This document shows, piece after piece, positions 53,831-64,000 of a stretch of DNA of 64,000 bases (the first letter of the stretch is position 1; each line of letters opens with the position of its first letter). The notes under the pieces were generated by a model, which did no database searches, was not told the origin of the DNA, and was given only the letters and a program-made list of their open reading frames with translations. The DNA is from Diphasiastrum complanatum (taxonomy: Eukaryota > Streptophyta > Lycopodiopsida > Lycopodiales > Lycopodiaceae), in the NCBI GenBank assembly GCA_029204225.1, contig CM055109.1, forward strand, positions 42,967,054 to 43,031,053, read 5' to 3'. Made by a program: the position numbers and the translations under genes.

Positions 53831-56800
53831 TGTGCAATTCAAACGGATACGAGATTGCTTTTTTGTTCGTTTAATCCACGAATCATTAAGCAAAGATAAT
53901 CTAAGTTTGGTTATAAATAGAATCCTAGATGGACAAAGACACTTGTATCGCAAACATTTTACTTGTAAGTGACAAGGGAATACGTTGAGCTTTTTAAACT
54001 ATGATTCGTTTTAGAATTTAATAATTTATTTTGACATTTGAATATTTTTTTTTTCAGATATTGAATATTTATTCATTTATAACTATAATATCTTTAAAAA
54101 ATTTGTGATTCGGCGGGACCCATAAAAAAAAATTGTGAGGGATCTTCAGGCACCAGATGGTAAAGTCCATGGCCTAGTGCCTCGTGCTCCCCAACCGATG
54201 AGGGTTTTCCAGGCTCTCAGAAATACGGTTGCAAGGAGGAGGTGCTGTCAATTTTGGTGCAACGATTCACTAGCTTTCTAGGGTTACGGTTCCGTAAAAC
54301 TTTTGATCACTAATTCGCATTAGGATCTTGCTAATGTCTCTTTCCCCATTGAATTTGGCTTACAGTTAGTAAAAATCTTACATGGGTTTGAAACCGATTT
54401 ATTGCCTATGATTTGCTCGTGGGGTGCAAGTTATACACATCGATTTGTTTGATAGAGGTGGTATTTTCGCCGACCATCGGGTCTAGGTATTCGCTAGACA
54501 ATACCGATGGCAGGTGTGACTAGTGTGACGCTTAACCAAGGCGGTGTATTTCAACCGCGGATGGTGGACGGCCCGCTCTGGTGTTTCACAGAGATCGGGT
54601 TCAGTTGATACGTTTCATAATTGACGAAACCCAAAAAAATGTTTCACAACTTGACGACTCTGTATAGTCATTTTACTAACCAGAAAAATATGCCAGACGA
54701 CTTAGTAAAACATCCAAATTTTGAAAAAATCCTTTTCTTACTCTTCCCTTACACATGTACTCCAATGCGACGTTAACAACACATGGCCCAAATTTTTTAC
54801 AGTTTCATACATTGAGAACAACAACAAATAGGTAAATCACTCATATATACCCACAACCTAGCTGTAATCTCAACCAAATTTTCATACTCGTGATAGTGCC
54901 AAATGCTTCAGTATTGATATCAAAACTAATTACTCGGTTAAGGGAATGCGAATGTACGATTCAATCACCCTAGGAACGATGGACTCAAACATAATACACA
55001 CCCAACAATGATGGTTATATCGTTTTAAGAAAGTACGATCAATTCTTAAAACTCAAAATCAATAAAAATACTTCAGAAACCCTTCTTCAACCAAAACTGT
55101 TCATGGCTACATACCACACTCTATTCCAACTAAAAGAAGACAGCATACGGAAAAATGGCATCATGAAGATAAACTGATTGTGAACAGTGTGAGTCTGACC
55201 TCAATGTGTCATTAGGTAGCCGTTGCGTGGAAACTCTAGTCATGAACCTTGTAGCAAAAATCAGAGCCAGGCATGTTGACACAGTTTTCTCCACTTTACA
55301 CGTGTCCAATTGAATTGGTGTAAAAAGAGTAAATGAAGAAAATAACTTTTTTTAGAATATGAACGGTGAGATTGAAATGTTAACGGTTCAGTTGAGAGAA
55401 AACTGAACCGAAAGTCTATTAAAAAAAACAGGCCAGAAAGGGCTAAAAAAATCAGCAACCCATCACTCACACCAAGCTCTCAAGCAATCCATCCCACTCA
55501 TTCAAGATATAAGCCTACTAGTATGACAATGGACTACAAACAACCAACCAACCCTCACCATGAAATCACTCTCACCATCAATCCTCTCAACAAAAGCAAG
55601 TAAACATCCTCTCCAAGTAATTTGAAGCACTCAACTATGAACTCACACTAGTAATGAGGTCCAAGCAATCAACACAAACAACCACAATCTCTCAACTCCT
55701 CAATATGAGCAAGCAAGCATCGTAAGTAACATCACTTCCAAACCACAAGACAACTACAACTCTCAACTTTCAAACATACCCACTCCTAAAATCCTCACTC
55801 ACAAAAGTACTAACATTTAAAAGTACTAATTCTTCACATCATCTCATTATTATCCAACTATCATTGAGCTATTTCAAGCAACTCACAATCCTTCTAACCA
55901 ACCCACCAACATTGAACTCACCTCAAGCAATCAATCAAGCCAAAATTTAGAATACACCTTACTAATTATGGAGTTAACAACACGCAAGCAACAAACAGGC
56001 ATGAGGGCACAAAGCACCCATTAACCTCCCACAAACTACTAACCCACATTGCAAGTGACCAACCTTGAGAAACTAACATTCACAACAATTAGCCACAAAA
56101 TGGAATTAACTTCAAAGCACACTCAAACAAGCAAGCAACTCCCAAAAGTGCCAACTCCTAAAAATACTAACATACAAAAGCACTAACATTTGAAATACAA
56201 GGAGTTGGCTCCTTCTTATAAGAAAATCCAATGGATCCCCTTCACAATGCCATCTTGCCATTCTTCATGCCCTTCATGCCCTCTTTGCCATTTGTCCCCA
56301 ACCCATTTGATAGTACACCTAGTGGCCTCCATAAGAGAGTGGGGGAGTGGTGCATTCAAGGCCTTCTTCCAAAACTAGCCAAGATGCCATTTTTGTCAAA
56401 GGCTAGGGAGGCCATTCAAGTTTTCCCTTTTGTACACCCTAGAAGCCCAAAATCTCAATGGCTAGTGGGTGTACCTCCCAATTTTTATAGCCTCCAAGGT
56501 GTTTTGGCATTTATTATCCAAATTTTGGGTGAGGCCCTTTTTCAACCCCTATTTTTAGTAAGCGACCTTCATTTTTTCTTTGGGTACCTGTGTTTTTGGC
56601 CTTTCTTCGATTTTTCAAGGGTCGTGTGCCTACTGCTCATTTGTTTGGGTTTTTGGTCTGTTGGGTAACCACTTGGCCCACACATTTCGTTAATTGCCCG
56701 TAAATTGCCCAAACTTTGCCGTTAGGGTTTCTGTGACTCCTTGACACTGATCACTCAGTCCCGTTTTTCCAAAAACTTTTCTTTCTCGGTTATTTTCTTC

Positions 56801-57275
56801 TATGGTTGACTTTTTCGGCATTCATGACTAGGGCTCCTATGACAACACGGTTTCCCTGAAAAACACACTGAGTGATCATATATAAGTAAAAAGAACTCAG
56901 TACATGGTGAGATTTAAGCACGGTCATACCGACTATTTTTTTACAACTGGCCATTTTTTTGAAAAACCGTAAAATATTTACCGGCCATTTCTAAGACCGC
57001 AAAATTTGCTCTAGCCTCATTTAGGACGGGCTAGGACCCAATTCTAGGTGGACTGGCACTTTTGGCTCGGTCTTACAAAATTTGACCACAAAGTATTTTT
57101 GATGGTTTTTTGAAAAGTCAATTTCTTACTTTTAAACTATGTCTAGCCACTTTAGGGACGGGCTGAGGCCCAGTTCTAAGGCAAATTTGCGCCAATTTTT
57201 CTCTAATAACTAGGGTTTACATGCCAGGTTTTCCTGTTTTGCGAATTTAAACTTCAATATTAGCCCAATTTTTCC
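53831..57275. other. No recognisable gene
   Basis: Includes a C/A-rich low-complexity stretch (about 55440-56180, CAACCAACC/CTCAA-type) and two similar 25-bp segments around GGACGGGCT...CCCA at 57025 and 57163. No domain or RNA gene seen. Confidence 0.4.
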
Positions 57276-57521
57276 ATGCAAAAATATTGGCTAACAGGTA
57301 CAAGCAAGATCACATTTGAAAATCGTGAGCGAGCAGTCAAAGTTGATCCATTGACTTGGACAATCAAACCAACAATTCAAAAAGGAGATAATGATTATTT
57401 CACAACGGATCATACTTGTGACAGAGCAGAAAAAGCTTTGAGAGTCTACTATGATTCTCAAACTGATAATGCTATCTGGAATGAAGCACTTGCAACTGTT
57501 GATTGTATAGAGAGTTATGTG
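57276..57521 (+). CDS. Unidentified short reading frame beside copia-A LTR
   Basis: About 80 codons (ITFENRERAVKVDPLTWTIK...DRAEKALRVYYDSQTDNAIW). The composition looks protein-like, without repeats, and the frame ends exactly where the copia-A LTR begins. No family recognised; it could be a retroelement gag piece or a host exon cut by the insertion. Confidence 0.3.
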
Positions 57522-58423
57522 TGCTGACTGTCATAAAACGTGGGTGTGACCAGCAGCGGAAGCTTGAGGCCTTGAGCGTAGGCGTGTAGGGATGGAAACA
57601 CAATAGTTAGCAATAGAAATATTGAAGTAGAATGATTCATACAAATTGCGCAAATGAACAACGCAGTAGTGAGACAAAATTTGCACTCTGATTAATATCA
57701 ACAATGAGTCTGGCTTGAAGTAATAACTTCAGCTTGCTGAGCATGATAACACTAGCTACAGACAACTTTGATTGAAAGAGAAACTCGATTAACACTTACA
57801 TAGCTTGATTTAGCTAGTATATATATTTAGAAGTGTCGAGAGAAAAATATCTTATGCCTTAACTGCCATTTACTCCAGTTTTGCATATGCACAAAGTTGG
57901 TAACTGCTCTTAGGATATTTGTTTCTCCAGCTATTTTAGGGTTGATGATAAGTTGGTGACGTCGGTCTGCCAATGTAGCAAAAATGCGAAAAACTCAAAA
58001 AGACCCGAAGGTGCCCTTAGACTGAAGGCAACGAAGAAGACAAAAAAGCCGAAGGTGCCTTTAAAATGGTTTCCAAGGCATTTTGGCCACTCTGTCGCAT
58101 TTTTCACAAAGGGGCGAAAAAAACGAGAAAGGCGAAGGTGCCTTAAAATGGTTTCTAAGGCATTCTGGCCACTGTGTCGCATTTTTTGCGAAGGTGCAAA
58201 AAAAAGATAAAGGTGCCTAAAATGATACCAAGGCATTCTGGCCACTTGGCCATTGTGTCGTTTTTGTTGCGAAGGTGCGAAAAAAGGCGAAGGTGCCTAA
58301 AAATGGTTAAGACAAAAAAATTTAAAAGGGAAAATTGTGAAGGTCTGAAAATATTTAGTCGGCCTTCGGTTTTCAGGATGCTCATTACTCGATTGTTTAA
58401 AGCTGAGCATAAGAAATCTAGCA
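57522..58423 (-). repeat. copia-A 3' LTR (about 902 bp)
   Basis: Begins TGCTGACTG and ends AATCTAGCA on the plus strand (TGCT/AGCA inverted ends). The minus strand has a purine tract (TTAAGGGAGAG) directly before it and an AAATATATATACTAG TATA-like box at about 57820. It contains the 73-82-bp tandem repeats. Confidence 0.65.
57990..58320. repeat. Tandem repeat, 73-82 bp unit, in copia-A LTR
   Basis: Units carry GCGAAGGTGCC, AAAATGG, AAGGCATTCTGGCCACTGTG and TCGCATTTTT; the GGCATT landmark recurs at 58077, 58159 and 58232. About 3.5 copies. Confidence 0.85.
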
Positions 58424-58430
58424 CTCTCCC

Positions 58431-60079
58431 TTAATGTGGATCCTGAAAAACTTTGATCTTCACATTTAACATATCGTTAAATCTTTGATGTTGCTCCTTT
58501 GATAGAGCCTTTATGAAGTAATTTGTTGCCATGTACTTTGTTCTGCAGAAAACCAATGCTACTTCCTTGCTATGCACTTTCTCTCTAAGGTAATGATACC
58601 TTATTTCGATATGTTTGCTTTGAGAGTGAAATCTCGGATTGAGAGATAGCGCTATTGTGTTATGATTGTCACAATAGATTGCTGTAGGAAGTGGTTGTGC
58701 AAGGTTGATGTCTGCAAGCAGTTGCCTTAGCCAAATCGTCTCTTTGGTTGCATTTGTGTTTGCTTCCAGCTGTTCCATGAGATTGGGCCTTGGTTGTATA
58801 AAAATACAAATCCAGAAGTTGATTTTCTGGTGTCGACATCTCCTGCCCAATCCGCATCCGTGTAGGCTTCAAAGATATTGGCAACGTGGCTGCCTTCGTA
58901 GAAGATGCTGAGATTTTTCGTTGCTTGGATGTACTTCATGACCTTTGTTAGTGCCTTCCAATGAGTTAACAGGAACTGGTTGAGTGCACTGATTGAATAT
59001 TCAAGGTCTGGTTGTGTGCAGATCATTGCGTACATCAGTGAGCCGATGATGGATTGAAATGGGTAGTGCTTCATCTCCTCATTTTTTGCCTCAGTTTGAG
59101 GAGATTGTTCCTTTGATAACTTTAGTCCAGGGTCGAGTGGAAAGTGACTTGGTTTGCAGTTGGCCCATACTTTTTCAACATGTTGTTGAGATATCGTTGC
59201 TGACTGATAAAGATTAGTCTGCTAAGTCAATCTCGTTGGATTTGGATTTTGAGACAATAATGGTCTACAGTCATCTTGTATTCCCGGGCCATCATGCATT
59301 TTGTATCCTTTATCAGATTCAGATTGTTATTGAATAAGAGTGTATCATCTACATAGAAAGTGATGATGATGAAGTAATCTAATACGGACTTGAAGTAGAC
59401 ATTCGAGTCTGTTGAGTTTGAAATAAAACCATTCTCTATCAGAAATACGTTGATTTTTTGGAACCAGGCTCTAGGTGACTATTTTAGCCCGTAGAGCACC
59501 TTGTGGATTTTGCATACAAGGTGTTGTTGCTTGCTGTTGAGTTCATATCCCTCTGGCTGAGTCATATAGATTTTCTCTTCGATAGTTCCATTGAGGAAAG
59601 CGGTCTGGACATCCATCTGGTGGACTTCAAGATCGGTTGCAGCTACAAAAGAGAGGAGTAGGCGGATCAAAGCATGTTTGACAACTGGGCTGAAGGTTTC
59701 TAAATAATCCAGATCTGAAATCTAGAAAAAGCTTTTGGCGACTAGCCTGGCCTTGTAACAATTTAGCCTTCCTTCAATGTCGTACTTCGCCTTGAATATC
59801 CACTTGCATGGAATTGGGTTTCGTTCCTTTGGCAGCTCAGTGAGTGTCCATGTTTGATTCTCCATCAAAGAATCGAATTCGGTGTCCATCGTTGCTTTCC
59901 ACTAGTCAACATCAAGAGTAGACATTGCCTCAAAAACGGTGTTCGGTTCTTGCACAAAGTAGCAGACCGGATCATCCATAAATCTGGATGGAGGCTGTCT
60001 AGACTTGTTTGACCTTCTGGGTTGAGCTTCGGTCCTCTGATGTGGGTGGATGTCTTCAATCGGGTTTGTATCTGATCTA
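58431..60079 (-). pseudogene. copia-A pol: RT and RNase H
   Basis: Minus strand: an upstream RT segment (EDIHPHQ..., then [26 protein letters not shown] in shifted frame), DLEVHQMDVQTAFLNGTIEE with IYMTQPEGYELNSKQQHLVC (59670-59479), a decayed catalytic region with a stop, then RNase H: YTDADWAGDVDTRKSTSGFV, EANTNATKETIWLRQLLADI, CDNHNTIALSLNPRFHSQSK and the C-terminal KALSKEQHQRFNDMLNVKIK. Several shifts and stops. It is cut at about 60079 by the LTR of copia-B. Confidence 0.85.
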
Positions 60080-60882
60080 TGTACTACTAATAGAACAATA
60101 TTAGTTCTGACTGAATATGCGTGCGAAAATTATATGCGGAAGTAAGAGACAACTTAAGACAATTTTTAGACAATAAGAAACTATTGATCAAAAATGAGTT
60201 TTTATAACTCTGAATCTGAATCATCAATACACATCTCTTGTTGTCTTTTCTTGTTGTTGTATCTCTGATTGAGTGAGTTAGTTACAACGAGTAATGCACA
60301 TGTATTTATATTGCTACAACACAGGTGTTTTGGCCTTTTATTTACAGGTCTTTTGGCCTTTCAATGCTGTAACAGTAGATATCTAACCGTTTACGATGGT
60401 TGATATTCAAATAGACGCTCTGTTTCCAAGGTCGAATAAATTATGTTCACAAATTATTCACGATAGTTCATCTCTTTGTCTCAGCTTCATGTTTCGCGAA
60501 TTGTTCGTGACACTTGTCTCTTTGCGACATTTTCGTCTTTCGCGAATTGTTTGTGACATATAACAATTCTTGAGCTTGAAGAAGAATCAGAATATTTTAT
60601 GAACTATTCGCGACAGTTTCGCGATAGGTGAGCTTGGATAAGAGTCCAAAAGATTTCGCGAATTGTTCGCGACAATTTCACGACATCTGAGGTTTGAACA
60701 AGAAATAAAATATTTTGTAACAAGATTCTGTTTGCGAATCTTTTGAGCTTCAACAAGAAAGCCACGAATTTCTACAAGAAACTGTTTTGTGAATCTTTCG
60801 AATAGACTGCAAGACAAATTTCACGAATCCTTTGCAAATCTTTTGAATTGTTCACGAATAGAAATGTTTCGAGTTTGCATTC
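60080..60882 (-). repeat. copia-B 3' LTR (about 803 bp)
   Basis: The right edge is set by the minus-strand purine tract AAAGGATGAGAAAGAAA followed by TGAATGC. The left edge is set where copia-A coding sequence stops and TGTACTACTAA begins. It contains repeated TTCGCGAATTGTTCGCGACA-like motifs at about 60492, 60539, 60606 and 60654. Confidence 0.6.
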
Positions 60883-60891
60883 ATTTCTTTC

Positions 60892-63855
60892 TCATCCTTT
60901 GTCAAGTAAATTGCGTGCTTTGTTAGTAGAATCAAGATCTGGCTGATCTTTCAAAGTGGTCAGTTGGATTAACCCCAATCTTCGTCGCTGCTTCTTGAAC
61001 AAAGCCTTACTGAGTGGCTTCGTAAATATATCAGCTGTCATTTCCTCTGTGGGTATGAAGACTATCTTCAGTATCTTCTTCTCGACTAAGTCTCGAATCA
61101 CGTAATATTTGATAGCTATGTGCTTCATTTTTGAGTGAAATACAGGATCTTTCATAAGATAGATTGTTGAAGTGTTATCCATTAACAAGACTTAAGGTTC
61201 AGAAATAGATTCATCAAATCCTTCCAACATCTGTTTAATCCAAATCAGTTCGTTTGCCATCTTGGCTGCTGCTACATATTCCGCTTCACAGGAAGATTGA
61301 GCTACTGTTGTTTGCTTCTTGCTTATCCAGAGTATGGCTGCGCCAGATGCTAGAGTACAACCTCCTGAAATACTTTTGCTATCATCCTTCATGGATGCCC
61401 AGCTTGTGTTACTGTAAGATTCGATGTGAAATCCAACTTTCTTCGAATAACACAGTCCATAGTCTTTTGTTTTCTAGAAATATTGTAGTACTCTCTTTGC
61501 CAACTTCCAATGCAACGATCATGGGTTCTGATTATATTGGTTCAGTCTGTATACTGCAAATGCTATATCAAGTCTAGTGTTGTTCGCTAGATATAACAAT
61601 GATCCAGTCAGCCTACGATAGGGTGTTTTGGCCATTCATTCTTCTTCCTCGAGAGTCTGCGGACAATCTGCCTTGCTTAGTATTGTTCCAAGTATCATGG
61701 AAGTATCCACATCTTTGCATTCGAGCATGTTGAAATCTTCAATGATCTATTGAGTGTACTTTTGTTGGTGAAGATACAACTTACCACCTTCAAAGTCTCT
61801 CATGATCTACAGGCCTGGATAGATTTTCGCTTCTCCTAGGTCAGCGATCTCAAATATTTCAGAAATGTCTCTTTTGACATCTGAAATTAACTTATCTCTT
61901 CTTGAGAAGATAAATGTGTCATCAACATAGACAACTAGATTGATTATTTCATTCTGGACATGCTTGATATAAAAATTTGACTCCAAATAGAGGTTTGAAG
62001 CCTATGGAACATAGTGCTTCGTCCTTCTTTTTATACCATTGTCTGGTTGGTTGTTTCAGACCATAAATGCTTTTATTCATGTGACATCCGTATTTTGAAT
62101 ATTCTTGGCTTACAAAACCAAGTGGTTGGTCCATGAATAAATCTTCTTCCAATTCTGCGTGCAAGAAAGCAGTCTTCTCATCCACATATGGATTTTCAGA
62201 TCATGAGCCACTGCATACGCGAATAACAAACGAATTGATATATGTTTGACTACTGGTGAGAAAGTATCAGTGTAGTCGATCCCATACTTTTGTAAAATCC
62301 TTTAGCAACTAACCTTGCCTTGTATAGGACCTATTCTGATCTTGTAGATCCACTTGCACTTGACTGGTCTTCTACCATCAGAAATAGGTGCAAGTGTCCA
62401 TACATTGTTCTTATACATAGATGACATTTCATCCTCCATTGCCTGAATCCAGCGATCTTTATCTAGTCCATCAACAACTTCCTCAAATGTTTGAGGTTCG
62501 TCAGAGAAACAACAAAATTTGATGGCTGTATTAAAAACATCCTAACTATACCTTTCTAGTGGTTTTCGTTGTCTGTCAGATCTTCTCACGAGTGGTTTCG
62601 AGTTTGATTTTGTAGGTTTTGAGTTCGAGTCTGATTCAACCTTTTCTGTTGGAATTCGAACTGGTGATTCGAGTCTGTCAGACACTCGATCTTGACATCC
62701 CTCTGAATTTGGTAATTCTCTTTCATCTTCTGCTTGTTTTTTTTTTTCTGTTGTCGTTGGTAGCTCATAATAGTTTTTGAGAATTTTATAGACACCAAAA
62801 AACCTTGTTCTGTCTTTTCATCGAGTTTCTTTCTCAGTTTATCTAGTATGTGCATATACACTGCGCATCCAAATGTCCGAACATGTGCAAAATTTGGCTT
62901 TGGCTTCGACTTCCACCATATCTCATGAGGAGTTTTATCCGATATTCGAGATTTCAAAATACGATTCTGAGATAATTCGATGTATCCATTGCTTCTGCCC
63001 ACAACTGTTTTGGTGCTTTCGCATGAGCCATCATACACCTAGCAACTTCCATAAGTGTATAATTCTTTTGTTCAGCTATTCCATTGTGCTGAGTTGTGTA
63101 TGATGCAGTCTTTGTATGCATTATACCTCGATCAGTATAGTAAGCCTTGAATTTGTTGAAAAGGTACTCACCTCCACAATTTTGCAAATCTGCTTTGCTT
63201 TATTGTCTGTCTGCTTCTTAGCCCAATTCGTATACTCAACAAATATCTCAAAAGCTTCAGATTTGGTATGAATAAAGTATACCATAGTGAACTTGCCGAA
63301 GTCATGAATAAACGTAATAAAGTACTTTGCATCACTCAACGCTTCTAGTCATCTTGCCTTTAAGATAGGATTCGTAGGTAGTTCAAATATTCGACTCCTT
63401 GAATTCTCTGACTTTTTTTGGCTTGTTACAAGGCTTCCATGTTCATGTGACATAGCCTCTTGTGTCACAGTACATATGTCAGTTCCTGAGTTTGATTGAC
63501 TTGTTCGATTCTTGTTCAAATGTTCAGGTGATATAAATTTCCTTCTCTATTGCCTTTAGCAACCAGGTTATCAGAATCTTCCTCGAACAGTTTACAAGAG
63601 TTCTTTATGAAGGTTACTAACATGCCTGTGTCGACTATCTTAGCTACAGATAGAAGATCTTTATCAAGAGTAGGGACATAGAGAACTTCCTCCAGTTTCT
63701 TGTCTTCTTGATTCGTGTCCAGCCATAATACACCAGTTCTATCAACCACGTATTTAGAACTGTCTCCAAGTATAATAAATCTCAAATAGTTCGTCTTCTT
63801 GTACTCAGACAAAATTTGTTTTGAAGAAACAAAATGTGAGGTGGCTCCCAAATCA
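60892..63855 (-). pseudogene. copia-B polyprotein (protease to RNase H)
   Basis: Minus strand from right: protease LGATSHFVSS and YVPTLDKDLLSVAKI (63851-63516); a degraded pre-integrase part; integrase (FVEYTNWAKKQTDNKAK, GGEYLFNKF, TASYTTQHNGIAEQKN, KTPHEIWWKSKPNFAHVRTF; 63339-62586); RT (DEKTAFLHAELEEDLFMDQP, YGLKQPTRQWYKKKDEALCS; 62185-61949); RNase H (SKSISGGCTLASGAAILWIS, SSCEAEYVAAAKMANELIWI, then a TAA, then MDNTSTIYLMKDPVFHSKMK and [20 protein letters not shown]; 61392-60892). Frames change several times, so it is inactive. The element continues beyond the right edge. Confidence 0.85.
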
Positions 63856-64000
63856 AGTACTACTTCTCGAATTGAACTAGATGAATAGAATAGATCAGCA
63901 CTAATATAAGCTGCTGAGTTCCTTGTTGCTCTGGAGCATTCCGCTTTGTCTTCGACATAGTTTGAATCTGAAGGTTTGCTTCAATTCTGCTCATTTTTGT
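63856..64000 (-). pseudogene. copia-B gag-protease linker, cut by window end
   Basis: The minus strand continues upstream of the protease as RNSAAYISADLFYSSSSIRE. Gag and the 5' LTR lie outside the window. Confidence 0.6.

Noticed and set aside
60490-60680. TTCGCGAATTGTTCGCGACA repeats as a CRISPR or origin array
   Set aside because: Imperfect, irregularly spaced, and within a copia LTR.

Overview
This window looks like nuclear DNA of a land plant with large, transposon-filled introns. The evidence is a vacuolar sorting receptor gene with GT-AG introns, a Ty3/gypsy chromovirus, several Ty1/copia elements, an Athila/Tat-type primer site, hAT transposons and plant-type TTTAGGG motifs. A fern, lycophyte, bryophyte or gymnosperm would fit the 14 kb intron and the repeat load, but the sequence alone does not settle this. 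No bacterial operon, CRISPR array, rRNA or tRNA gene was recognised.

The only convincing host gene is a vacuolar sorting receptor (VSR) on the minus strand. Seven coding exons lie at 35222-34916, 34796-34104, 33908-33820, 33188-33119, 33008-32925, 18499-18423 and 17887-17806. They encode the signal peptide, protease-associated domain, central luminal domain and first EGF-like repeats. The remaining EGF repeat, membrane segment and cytosolic tail are not in the window, so intron 7 must exceed 17.8 kb. Intron 5 is 14,425 bp and is built of mobile elements.

Region by region: 1-1765 holds a 92-bp direct repeat and microsatellites. 1766-12107 is a hAT element of about 4 kb sitting in a TA microsatellite and split by a complete chromovirus (1985-8276, target duplication GGACT). 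12168-12540 is a small relative of the same hAT family. 12655-12990 is a gypsy integrase scrap. 13472-17537 is another hAT-like element split by a truncated LINE that sits in a CT tract. 17806-35222 is the VSR gene; intron 5 carries a decayed gypsy element into which a nearly intact, young copia element (20486-25878, target duplication CTGCA) has jumped, plus a decayed hAT gene, and intron 3 carries a 408-bp hAT MITE with a perfect 8-bp target duplication. 35.85-37.0 kb is minisatellite. 37-42.3 kb is AT-rich and largely unreadable. 42.3-49.4 kb is a patchwork of decayed LTR elements. 49.4-57.5 kb holds an Athila/Tat-like 5' end (very long GA tract, primer site, gag) and anonymous sequence. 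57.5-64 kb holds two minus-strand copia elements abutting each other.

The most unusual pattern is a set of four hAT-like elements within 34 kb. Three of them, and the right end of the fourth, terminate in CATA(G).../...CTATG. All carry dense, short, perfect palindromes just inside their ends, but each family has its own palindrome (GGTACC/CCGCGG/GGATCC, GAACCGTACGGTTC, or CCGAAACGCG/CGCGTTTCGG). I found no sign of a defence system, gene cluster or other novel multi-gene system; the interest here is transposon biology and nested insertion history.
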